Source of the DNA: CAXBCP01 sp963974055
Lineage (GTDB): Bacteria > Pseudomonadota > Alphaproteobacteria > MPNO01 > UBA830
Length of the DNA stretch: 64,000 nt
Direction of reading: 5' to 3'
Assembly (NCBI GenBank): GCA_963974055.1
Contig: CAXBCP010000018.1
Location: 34,743-98,742 of the forward strand
Shown here: one piece after another, positions 32,786-40,869 of the stretch
Layout: every line of letters starts with the position of its first letter
Numbering within the stretch: the stretch's first letter is position 1
Notes under the pieces: generated by a model
Told to the model about the DNA's origin: nothing
What the model saw: the letters and a program-made list of their open reading frames with translations, nothing else
The model's database searches: none
Program-made: the position numbers and the translations under genes

Positions 32786-33463
32786 CTATTCCAATGCTAC
32801 CCCGTTAAATACGAAGTCCCGGAACGCCCGGGCGAAATCATGACCGTCCAGGTCGCCGCCCCGCATATACCATTCAACATAGCATCCTTTATTGGTTGCC
32901 ATAATGACGCTGGCGAGTTCGTTGGCGCCAATGCCTTTGCGGAATTCGCCGGTTGCCTGGCCAACTTTGACGGTATCGCGCAGGGCGTCTTCCATCCGCG
33001 CCATCAATTCCATAAGCCGTTTCTCGATCTCGTCGCCGGAACCGTTGAATTCTGCGCTCATCAGAATGGCGAGCAGCATATATTCGGTTTTTTCGGCGCC
33101 GATAACGGATTGCGACCGGACAAAGGCGTTCAGGCGATCCCGCGGATCGTTGCCAGCCGATTTCATGGCCGCCAGCGTCGGCTCGACCGTCAGTTCTTCC
33201 GTTCGGTCGAGCAGGGTCTTAAGAACGTTGGCTTTGCTTTTAAAGTAGAAATAGACCGCGCCCTTTGTCAGGTTGGCCGCCTGTGCGATCTCCTCGACCG
33301 TTGTCGCATGATATCCCTGCGTGATAAACAGCGTCAGCGCTTTGGTCAGCAGGGCATCGATACTTGCCGCCCGCTGTTCGCGCTTGGTCGCGGGGCGATC
33401 GCGACTGGCGCTTTCGCCCGCACTATCAATGCTGTTTTCGGTTTGAATTTCCATGCGACCCAT
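32786..33463 (-). CDS. TetR/AcrR-family transcriptional regulator
   Basis: A 225-residue repressor: N-terminal helix-turn-helix FITQGYHATTVEEIAQAANLTKGAVYFYFKSK-type region (about 45-80), then a helical ligand domain. ATG 33463 or 33454 could start it. It is co-directional with and 88 bases upstream of paaA, so it may be the first gene of the same transcript or control it; TetR-type PaaR repressors that respond to CoA thioesters are known for phenylacetate genes. Confidence 0.9.
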   Translation of the reverse strand: MGRMEIQTENSIDSAGESASRDRPATKREQRAASIDALLTKALTLFITQGYHATTVEEIAQAANLTKGAVYFYFKSKANVLKTLLDRTEELTVEPTLAAMKSAGNDPRDRLNAFVRSQSVIGAEKTEYMLLAILMSAEFNGSGDEIEKRLMELMARMEDALRDTVKVGQATGEFRKGIGANELASVIMATNKGCYVEWYMRGGDLDGHDFARAFRDFVFNGVALE

Positions 33464-33621
33464 TAATTTACATACTGATCAGACAGTATCTTATTGGCGT
33501 GGTGTTTTCAACGTCTGTTACGGAATTACGCTATGCGTTTTTCGCATGCGGCGGACAGAAGGTTCCGGCTCTGCATTATAAATCGTAAATCGAACGGGCA
33601 ACCGATGTCTTTCTTTGAATA

Positions 33622-33822
33622 ATGGCGATGTCGTATTACTTTATGGGTATGACGGATGCGACAGAAGATAAAACCGGCAGAGTAAAGCGCAGCGTGAAGC
33701 CAGAATATCTACTGGTTGGGGCGCTCCTGCTTATCGGCGCGGTAGCGGTGCCGGCGATGGCCGATGTTTATCTTGTCCAGTCATTCGTCCTGTCGATCTG
33801 TACAGGCCTTGGTTTTCAATAG
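33622..33822 (+). CDS. putative small membrane protein
   Basis: A 66-residue frame with a charged N-terminal third (TDATEDKTGRVKRSVKPE), one clear membrane segment (LLVGALLLIGAVAVPAMADV) and a short tail. No good Shine-Dalgarno is seen before ATG 33622, and starts at 33628, 33643 or 33649 are possible. I do not recognise the protein. It may be a small inner-membrane or exported peptide; conservation would decide whether it is real. Confidence 0.4.
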   Translation: MAMSYYFMGMTDATEDKTGRVKRSVKPEYLLVGALLLIGAVAVPAMADVYLVQSFVLSICTGLGFQ

Positions 33823-33836
33823 GTTAACGTAAATTC

Positions 33837-33857
33837 TGCAAGCTTGCGAAGCTTGCA
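33837..33857. repeat. perfect inverted repeat upstream of the PEP-CTERM gene
   Basis: TGCAAGCTT (33837-33845), GCG, AAGCTTGCA (33849-33857). No T-run follows, so it looks more like an operator or RNA hairpin than a terminator. It lies about 70 bases before the GTG start of the surface protein and 15 after the small membrane frame. Confidence 0.5.
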
Positions 33858-33924
33858 AATGTCCTTCTGGCTTGTCAGAATACCGCTTCGCGTCGCGTAG
33901 GCAGGACGCGTGGAGGGTTAGGCA

Positions 33925-34698
33925 GTGGGTAGTTCGTTCCGGACTGGTACATACATTGGCATGTTCGCGGCCGCGCTTTCGGTTGCGTCCGCGTCTTCCC
34001 GTGCCGATACCATCCGTTATTTCGACGGCGGAAATTACGGTGTTGTCAGCCAGGCCCTGTCCGGTGTCGGCTACGATACGTCGGATACCGCAATCGAATT
34101 GTCCTCCGAAGGATTTACGGTCCCCGGCCTGGCAGGCGGGGCAACCCGCCTCCACTTCACGTTTATCCGCGATCTGGGCGGGTATCAGTTTTCATTCGGC
34201 GTATTCGACCGGTCTGCGGTCACGGCCGACCCTGTTTCGGATCGCCAGAACTGGGCTTTGCAGGCGCTTGCGACGGCAACCGTCGTCTTCGACAACCGCG
34301 AGATCGATATCGGTGCGACGTCTTCGGTCGACGTTGCGGCGGGCACTGAACTCGGCCTGTTTCTGATCCCGAACGATACACTCCAGGCGGTACTCGAGGA
34401 CCCATCGGCATTTTACGGCGGAAGCCGCCCCGATCCGCTGTTTTCCGTCGCGGATGCCAATCCGGGTTCTTTCGACCAGATGCTGAGTTTCGAGGCCGGC
34501 GGCCTTCATACGTTCGCGTTCGAAGATCTCAGCCGCACCGGCTATTCCGATCAGGATTTCAACGATCTGATCGTGACGATGACGTCGACATCTCTTCCCG
34601 GCGAATTCAGTGTCCAGATCGAAGTGCCTGAACCTCCCGGCATGTTAATTGTCATGCTTGCGGGGCTGGCATTCGCCCGGCAACGCGGTCGTATCTGA
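33925..34698 (+). CDS. PEP-CTERM / DUF4114-type exported protein
   Basis: A 257-residue exported protein starting at GTG 33925, with GGAGGG upstream. Signal peptide at about residues 1-27 (ending SSRA). The region 150-225 resembles DUF4114: ELGLFLIPND, DANPGSFDQMLSFE, FEDLSRTGYSDQDFNDLIV. The C terminus EVPEPPGMLIVMLAGLAFAR followed by QRGR is a PEP-CTERM sorting signal: VPEP, a membrane helix, an Arg-rich tail. Such proteins are processed by exosortase and usually linked to extracellular polysaccharide. No exosortase gene is in the window. Confidence 0.82.
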   Translation: MGSSFRTGTYIGMFAAALSVASASSRADTIRYFDGGNYGVVSQALSGVGYDTSDTAIELSSEGFTVPGLAGGATRLHFTFIRDLGGYQFSFGVFDRSAVTADPVSDRQNWALQALATATVVFDNREIDIGATSSVDVAAGTELGLFLIPNDTLQAVLEDPSAFYGGSRPDPLFSVADANPGSFDQMLSFEAGGLHTFAFEDLSRTGYSDQDFNDLIVTMTSTSLPGEFSVQIEVPEPPGMLIVMLAGLAFARQRGRI

Positions 34699-34763
34699 CC
34701 CGGACACAGACCCCGGCGCGTTCATCCCGGGCGGTAATAGTGCACTCAACAAATTAGATATCG

Positions 34764-34788
34764 GACGCCGACGGAACATATCGGCGTC
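34764..34788. repeat. inverted repeat after the PEP-CTERM gene
   Basis: GACGCCGA (34764-34771) and TCGGCGTC (34781-34788) with a nine-base loop, 65 bases after the surface-protein stop. It lacks a following T-run, so a terminator role is weak. The rest of the 280-base gap before the kinase gene shows nothing I can assign. Confidence 0.35.
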
Positions 34789-34978
34789 AGGTATCGGTGC
34801 GGCGCAATTGGGGAATGCTGCAGGCGAAGTTGTTGAACGATAATTGCATTTTAACCTGTTGAGATGCATTAATTGAATGTGGCGGGAACCGGCAGGGCAG
34901 TGATTTGCCCGGTCGGAGTGTGTTCACGGCGCCTTTCGAGGCAAAATTTGAATCCTACCGCTTCCAGCGGTTGACGGG

Positions 34979-37900
34979 ATGGGCATATTGGCGGTTTCGA
35001 CCGACCATCTTACGGGACCGGGGTCCCAAGCCGTTCTTGCGTCCGATCAGGCCGTGACAGACTTTTGCGCGTTGTCTCCGTCCGCAGTCCTGATTCTGGA
35101 TTCAACGCAGACAATCGTACAGACGAACGAAATTACCGCAGAACTGTTCGGGGCGACATCCCCGTCAGCCCTCGTCGGCAGGGATATTTCCGATTTTATG
35201 TCTGCCGCTTCGCGGACGGAACTGCGCCGGATCTGCAACGAATTGACCGCAGGCGCCGCCGCGACCCTTACAGGCAGGCTAACGGTTGAAAAATACGGCG
35301 GAGATACGCTTTCCATCGGTGTGTCGGCGCGACGGATATCGTGGCGGAAGCAAGCAGGGACCTTATGCGTTGTCTCCGACATCAGCGATATTCTCGGTCC
35401 TCATGCCGAACTCGCCCAGGCGGAGGATGGAGCGCAGCAGCGCCTGGTAGAAGCGATCGAGACGATGTCGGAAGGTTTTGCCCTTTTCGATGCCGACCGG
35501 CGCCTGATTCTCTTCAACGAAAACTACAGGAGCCGGATCTGGCCGCGTCTTGCCGATTTCATCAAGGTAGGTCTAACGTTTGAGGATATCGTCCGGGAAA
35601 CTCTCAACCGCAATGTATGGGAGGCCTCGGGGGTGGACACGGAGACACTTCTTCATCAGGCGATTTCACGCCATGAGGAGGTCCCGTCGCTGCATGAAAT
35701 TCAATATCCCGATGGACGGTGTATTCAGCAGAGCAAGCGCCGAACGTCGGACGGGGGAATAGTGTCCGTCTATTCGGACATCACCGAGTTAAAACGGCGG
35801 GAAGCGGAAAGTTTCGAAACCCAGGACCGCCACCGCCGCCTGCTGGAGACACTCCCCGACGGCGTTGTCATTCAGAGCGGCGGAAAATACGCATATCTGA
35901 ACCCGGCAGCCATCCAGCTGCTCGGCGGGGAAACCCATACTGATCTCATCGGCCGTAATGCCAACGACTTCATCCCCCCGGAAGAACAGGCATCCGTGTT
36001 TTCCCGTTTCGATAAAGTCCTGAACGAGCAGGCCACTTTTCCGCCAGAGGAACAGCAGCGGATGAGGCTTGACGGACGGATGGTCAATGTCGAGGTCCGG
36101 CATACATACATACAATGGAACGGGAAACCGGCCGTTCTAAGCGTTTTGCGAGATCTGACGTCGCGAAAGCGCGCCCAGTTCGCCTTGCGGGAAACCGAGC
36201 GCCGCTATCATACCATCGCCGGGAATCTGCCCGGCGCCGTATATCAGCGCGTCATGTATCCGGACGGCACGATCGTCTACCCTTATGTCAGCAAGGGGGT
36301 TTTCGAAACCCACGGGGTCGAAGCGGAGAACGTAAAACAGGATGGCAGGCTTCTGACAGAACGGGTGCATCCCGATGACCGGGAACGGTTTGCACTAGCG
36401 CTGAAAGCATCGATGGACCCAAGCGTGCCGTTCGATATCGAGGTCCAAAACGTCAAACCGGACGGAGAGGTTGTCTGGATCAGAAGCCTGGCAAGGTCCC
36501 GGCGGCGCGACGACGGTGCAACGGTGTGGGACGGAATCTTCGTCGATATCACGTCCCGGAAACAGGCCGAGGAACGGGCTGCGCAGGCGTACCGTTGGCT
36601 GACCGAGGCGATAGACAGCCTGTCGGACGGGTTCGCCCTGTGGGATTCCGATGATCGTCTCGTTCTGTGGAATGACCAGTTCGTAAAAGACCATCCGCGG
36701 CGCGATCAGGTCATCCGGTCGGGCCTCGAGTTCTCGGACCTTATAGAACAGGCTGCGGCCAGTCTGCGGCAGCGGATGAACGATGAACAGGTCGCGGGCT
36801 GGGTCGTCGAACGTTTGCAGAAACATCAGGAAGCGAAGGGGTCCTATGAAATTCACACCTTTGCCAACAGATGGCTGCTGGTCACCGAGCGTCGCACCCA
36901 GGAAGGATATACGGTCGGTATCTATACGGATATCACAGACCGTAAAAAGGCCGAACACGATCTGCATGCCAGCGAAGAACGTTACCGGAAACTGGTGCAG
37001 GTTTCCCCGGATACCGTTCTCGTGGACCGTGGCGGGGTAATTGTTTTTGCCAATGAGATGGCAGCGAAAATGTTCGGTGTCTCGACGCCGGAAGAACTGA
37101 TTGGTGTGGCGGTTCTCGACCTCGTCGAAGACGAATACCGTGTTGCAATGCTGAGCCGGCGCGAGAGGATGACCTCTTCGGAGCCGTCCGATTACGAGGC
37201 ATACAAGTATGTCCGGCGCGACGGCGTCACCCGCCATTGCGAGAGCGCCGTTTGCAGGATCACATGGGAAGGTGATGCGGCAGTTTTGATTGTCGTCCGG
37301 GATATCGAGGAGCGAGTTCATGCCGAGCGGCAACAGGCAATATTCGGCGCGGTGCTCGATCAGGCGGCAGATTCGATAGAATTATCCGACGCGGCTTTCA
37401 GGCTCACGTATGTCAATCCGGCTTTCGAGGAAATGAGCGGCTATTCGTCCGCCGATGTCGTGGGTAACCGTCCCGGTAATATGTTCCGTCCCTCGGACTA
37501 CGATCCGGAAATCTATGAGCATATCGAAAATACTGTGCGCGCCGGGACGCCCTGGTCGGGCTTGCTCCGGGCCCGGCACAAGGACGGGACGGAATACGAA
37601 CAGGAAGCGACAATATCGCCGGTGTTCAACGAGAATGGCGAAATTGAGAACTATGTCGCAATCAAACGGGATATTACGCAACGGGTCGAAACGCAGAATG
37701 CGTTGATTGAAAGCGAGGAACAGTACCGAAAACTTCTTTCGTCATCCCCGGACGGAATTTACGTGCACGTCGATTCGGAAATTGTTCTCGCAAATAGTGC
37801 GGCAGTTGAACTGTTCGGTGCGAAAGACGAAAGCGAACTTGTCGGACGGTCTATTTTTGAGCTGGTACACCCGGATATAGGTCCCATACTCGAAATGAAT

Positions 37901-38842
37901 CAGCGCCGTGCGTTCTCGGGAGTCGAGGAAACCCTACGCCTGGATCAGAAACGCCTGCGTTTGAACGGCGAAGAGTTCTGGGCGAGCGTCTCTGTTACGT
38001 CGATCAACTGGAAAGGCACACGTGGCGCATTGGTCATTCTTCGCGACATTTCCGAACAGCGCGAGGGACAACGCGAACTCGTCAGAGCGATGGAATCGGC
38101 CGAGATCGCGAACAAGTCCAAGAGCGAGTTTCTGGCGAATATGAGTCATGAACTTCGAACGCCGCTGAACGCAATTATAGGATTCTCCGAAATCATGCGG
38201 AACGAGATGTTCGGTGAAATCCGGAACGAGCACTACACGGCATATGCCAAGGATATCCACGACAGCGGAATGCACCTGTTATATGTGATCAACGATATTC
38301 TCGATCTGTCAAAGATCGAGGCCGGAAAATTGACCCTGAGCCTGACGACGGTGAACCTTGCCGAGGCGGTTGATGCCAGCGTCCGGATCGTACGGCAGAG
38401 TGCGGAAGATGCAGGCGTGTCCGTGGAAACCAGACTTAGCGACGATCTTCCTGTCATGCGGGTCGATCTCCGCATGCTCAAACAGATGCTGATGAATCTG
38501 CTGTCGAACGCAATAAAGTTCACGCCCGGCGACGGGCGCGTGCGGATCACGGCAACCCGCGCCGGTTCGGAGCATGTAAAAATCGCCGTCGTCGACACCG
38601 GTATCGGTATATCCCGGGACGATCTGCCGCGCGTCCTCGAACCGTTCGTGCAGGCGGAAAATTCTTTTGCTCCCGGCGAAAACGGTACCGGCCTGGGTTT
38701 GCCGCTTACCAAATCGTTGGCGGAACTCCACGGCGGGACGTTCCAGCTCTGGAGCCGTGTCGGTTTCGGGACGCGGGCGGTTATCCGACTGCCCGTGGCG
38801 GCAAAAACAGCCCATAAACCGGGGCGGTCCGACCGCGCCTGA
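34979..38842 (+). CDS. multi-PAS sensor histidine kinase
   Basis: A 1287-residue kinase without clear membrane segments. Eight PAS-type modules follow one another at about 25-140, 150-275, 280-400, 405-535, 540-660, 665-780, 785-905 and 910-1030. The second and fifth resemble each other (SEGFALFDADRRLILFNE and SDGFALWDSDDRLVLWND). The HisKA box has phospho-accepting His1057 in ANMSHELRTPLNAIIGFSE; HATPase boxes are MNLLSNAIKFTP, DTGIGIS and GTGLGLPLTKSLAELHGG. There is no receiver domain and no response-regulator gene next to it, so its partner is remote. Ligands or cofactors of the PAS modules are unknown. Confidence 0.92.
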   Translation: MGILAVSTDHLTGPGSQAVLASDQAVTDFCALSPSAVLILDSTQTIVQTNEITAELFGATSPSALVGRDISDFMSAASRTELRRICNELTAGAAATLTGRLTVEKYGGDTLSIGVSARRISWRKQAGTLCVVSDISDILGPHAELAQAEDGAQQRLVEAIETMSEGFALFDADRRLILFNENYRSRIWPRLADFIKVGLTFEDIVRETLNRNVWEASGVDTETLLHQAISRHEEVPSLHEIQYPDGRCIQQSKRRTSDGGIVSVYSDITELKRREAESFETQDRHRRLLETLPDGVVIQSGGKYAYLNPAAIQLLGGETHTDLIGRNANDFIPPEEQASVFSRFDKVLNEQATFPPEEQQRMRLDGRMVNVEVRHTYIQWNGKPAVLSVLRDLTSRKRAQFALRETERRYHTIAGNLPGAVYQRVMYPDGTIVYPYVSKGVFETHGVEAENVKQDGRLLTERVHPDDRERFALALKASMDPSVPFDIEVQNVKPDGEVVWIRSLARSRRRDDGATVWDGIFVDITSRKQAEERAAQAYRWLTEAIDSLSDGFALWDSDDRLVLWNDQFVKDHPRRDQVIRSGLEFSDLIEQAAASLRQRMNDEQVAGWVVERLQKHQEAKGSYEIHTFANRWLLVTERRTQEGYTVGIYTDITDRKKAEHDLHASEERYRKLVQVSPDTVLVDRGGVIVFANEMAAKMFGVSTPEELIGVAVLDLVEDEYRVAMLSRRERMTSSEPSDYEAYKYVRRDGVTRHCESAVCRITWEGDAAVLIVVRDIEERVHAERQQAIFGAVLDQAADSIELSDAAFRLTYVNPAFEEMSGYSSADVVGNRPGNMFRPSDYDPEIYEHIENTVRAGTPWSGLLRARHKDGTEYEQEATISPVFNENGEIENYVAIKRDITQRVETQNALIESEEQYRKLLSSSPDGIYVHVDSEIVLANSAAVELFGAKDESELVGRSIFELVHPDIGPILEMNQRRAFSGVEETLRLDQKRLRLNGEEFWASVSVTSINWKGTRGALVILRDISEQREGQRELVRAMESAEIANKSKSEFLANMSHELRTPLNAIIGFSEIMRNEMFGEIRNEHYTAYAKDIHDSGMHLLYVINDILDLSKIEAGKLTLSLTTVNLAEAVDASVRIVRQSAEDAGVSVETRLSDDLPVMRVDLRMLKQMLMNLLSNAIKFTPGDGRVRITATRAGSEHVKIAVVDTGIGISRDDLPRVLEPFVQAENSFAPGENGTGLGLPLTKSLAELHGGTFQLWSRVGFGTRAVIRLPVAAKTAHKPGRSDRA

Positions 38843-38872
38843 TCTGTGCCGCACAATCCGGCCCGGTTTGGG

Positions 38873-39520
38873 TTATCCCGACCGCTGTCTCGTGCCCGGC
38901 GGGGGAGGTGCGGTCGCGTCGCAGCTGGGCCGCTCCCGCATGCGCTGGTACCACGTTTCAAGATGCGGATATGCGGGTAGAATTTCAATTCCTTCCGGCA
39001 ATTGGCGAAGATAGTAAATAATCGGCAGCAGGAAAAAATCGGCGAGCGACACGCCGTCGCCGGCAAGAAAGACCTGCCCGTCAAGCGCGGTCTCGATCAC
39101 ACCGAGAGCGTGGACGGCGCGCGGTTTGGCGGACCGGCATTTTTCCTCGTCAACGGGAAGTCCCTGAAGCGGACGGGTGATCCGCTCTATAACGATCCCC
39201 CGAATGACCGGCGGATCCAGATAGGCGTTGATGACGCTGATCCATTGTTCCATCCGCGCCGCGCTGCGGGCATCTGCGGGGACAAGTGGCGGCCCCTCGA
39301 ACGCGGCATCGATGTACCGGCAGATAGCGCTTGCCTCGTAGAGGCAGAAATCGTCGTGCTGAAAGGTTGGTATTCGACGGAAAGGATGCCGCTCGGGAAG
39401 GGTGTCCGAACTGAAGCCCAAGGGTACAAGCTCGTACCTGATCCCTTTCTCCTCGCATGTCAGCCGGACTGTTCTGACATAGGTGCTCTGAGGAAAACCG
39501 AAAATCGTGGGGTTCTGCAT
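38873..39520 (-). CDS. glutathione S-transferase family protein
   Basis: A 215-residue GST: FGFPQSTYVRTVRLTCEEKG with the likely catalytic Ser/Tyr near residue 12, RRIPTFQHDDFCLYEASAICRYID for glutathione binding, and a C-terminal VSLADFFLLPIIYYL motif. ATG 39520 is chosen; the 15 extra codons upstream look non-conserved. Convergent with the kinase gene. Substrate unknown. Confidence 0.88.
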   Translation of the reverse strand: MQNPTIFGFPQSTYVRTVRLTCEEKGIRYELVPLGFSSDTLPERHPFRRIPTFQHDDFCLYEASAICRYIDAAFEGPPLVPADARSAARMEQWISVINAYLDPPVIRGIVIERITRPLQGLPVDEEKCRSAKPRAVHALGVIETALDGQVFLAGDGVSLADFFLLPIIYYLRQLPEGIEILPAYPHLETWYQRMRERPSCDATAPPPPGTRQRSG

Positions 39521-39638
39521 CGCGTCGGTTCCTGTCGTTTTCCGGCGAGGGCAGGGCGCTCGCATGGAAAAGGCGGGACGGCACTAATACGCGCCATCCC
39601 GCCTTCGGGAGCATGATGGATCGATCCCCGACGAAGAA

Positions 39639-40136
39639 TTAGCTCGGTCGGGCGAAGTTCTTGTCCATGTGGCCTTTTCCTTCCAGGTCGCCCTTTTCGA
39701 ACAGCCAGCTATAGCCGCCCTGCGGGTTGGTCAGGATTTCCCAGCAATTGTTGTCTTTATCCCAGAAGAAAAAGCTGTAGGTACCGTGTTGCAGCAGGGG
39801 TTTGCTGATTTTGTGCAGTCCCCATTTCTCCTTCTGCTCGATAACCGTCTGGTAGGCGGCATCGACTTCTTCCTGTGTTTCGACGTCGAGGCCGTTGTGG
39901 TTCAGCATGGGCATCTGCTCGTCGTCGCGGTTCTTCTGCTCGACGACGGCGATCGTATTCGCGCCGCCCAGGCGGATCAGCAATGAAATCGGACTTGTGC
40001 GCACGACCTCAAGGCCGAGGAACTCCGTATAGAACTCTCGGGCTTCTTCGAGGTTCTTGGATTCCAGCGTGCCGTGCGACAGGAAATTCAGTTTGAGGGC
40101 CGGATCTTTGGCGAATTCAACTTCAGGTGTGTTCAT
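39639..40136 (-). CDS. VOC-superfamily protein (glyoxalase / extradiol dioxygenase-like)
   Basis: A 165-residue vicinal-oxygen-chelate protein with paired beta-alpha-beta modules: LNFLSHGTLESKNLEEAREF (metal His in SHGT), FLGLEVVRTS, and a C-terminal YSFFFWDKDNNCWEI. Metal ligands appear to be His about residue 21, a His in MPMLNHNGLDV and a Glu near the end. The 258-base divergent gap to marR suggests the MarR protein may control it. Reaction not assignable. Confidence 0.82.
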   Translation of the reverse strand: MNTPEVEFAKDPALKLNFLSHGTLESKNLEEAREFYTEFLGLEVVRTSPISLLIRLGGANTIAVVEQKNRDDEQMPMLNHNGLDVETQEEVDAAYQTVIEQKEKWGLHKISKPLLQHGTYSFFFWDKDNNCWEILTNPQGGYSWLFEKGDLEGKGHMDKNFARPS

Positions 40137-40395
40137 GATGTTCTCCCGTGATTTTTTATTCAGCGTGTTCCCTTTTACAAATCGGTGGTATCCGTTTCGC
40201 CCACTCGTTTGATTTCGACGATCAGGGAAGCGTCGATGGTCTCAATAAAACCATTCCCGATGGTATCAGTCAATTCGTTGAATGTGCAATAATTTTATAT
40301 GAAAACGTTGTCGTTGTTGAAACTTCGGACGGACGGGTTTACGCCCGGACTGCCGATCGGGTGAGCATTTTTAAACGGAGCCGGCGAACCGCCTT

Positions 40396-40869
40396 ATGAG
40401 CGTACCTGACGAATTCGACGAACCGCAAATTCTTGAAGATTTTGTGCCCTATCTTGCCCATCGTGTCGGAAGTCTGATGGACCAGAACATTGCCCCCTAT
40501 CTGAAAGAAGAAAATCTGAGCATGGAAATGTGGCGGGTGCTGTTCGTGCTGTCCCATGTCGGCGATCATAACCTTGTGGCGCTTTCCAAGGCGACAAGCG
40601 TCAAGACGTCGACGTTGTCGCGGCTTGTCGGCCGGATGGCGGATCGCGGTCTGGTTTCCCGTATCCGGTCCGACAGCGACAACAGAACCGTCGATGTCGT
40701 CATACTCCGCGCCGGACAGGAAATCGTCGACCGGTTGACGCCCCGCGCGCTGGAAATCCGGGACATGGCGGTTCAGGATTTTTCGGAAGACGAATTGCCG
40801 GTTTTGAAATCGTATCTCCGCCGGATGTACCGGACGCTTTTGAATAACGCTGCGAAAACCCCGGGTTAG
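40396..40869 (+). CDS. MarR-family transcriptional regulator
   Basis: A 157-residue winged-helix regulator: MEMWRVLFVLSHVGDHNLVALSKATSVKTSTLSRLV-type recognition helices (about 48-80) and the wing GLVSRIRSDSDNRTVDVVI. Such proteins repress neighbouring detoxification or aromatic catabolic genes and release DNA on binding phenolic ligands. It is divergent from the VOC gene; the gap contains AT-rich stretches near 40290 but no operator I could settle on. Stop overlaps the convergent membrane-protein gene. Confidence 0.9.
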   Translation: MSVPDEFDEPQILEDFVPYLAHRVGSLMDQNIAPYLKEENLSMEMWRVLFVLSHVGDHNLVALSKATSVKTSTLSRLVGRMADRGLVSRIRSDSDNRTVDVVILRAGQEIVDRLTPRALEIRDMAVQDFSEDELPVLKSYLRRMYRTLLNNAAKTPG

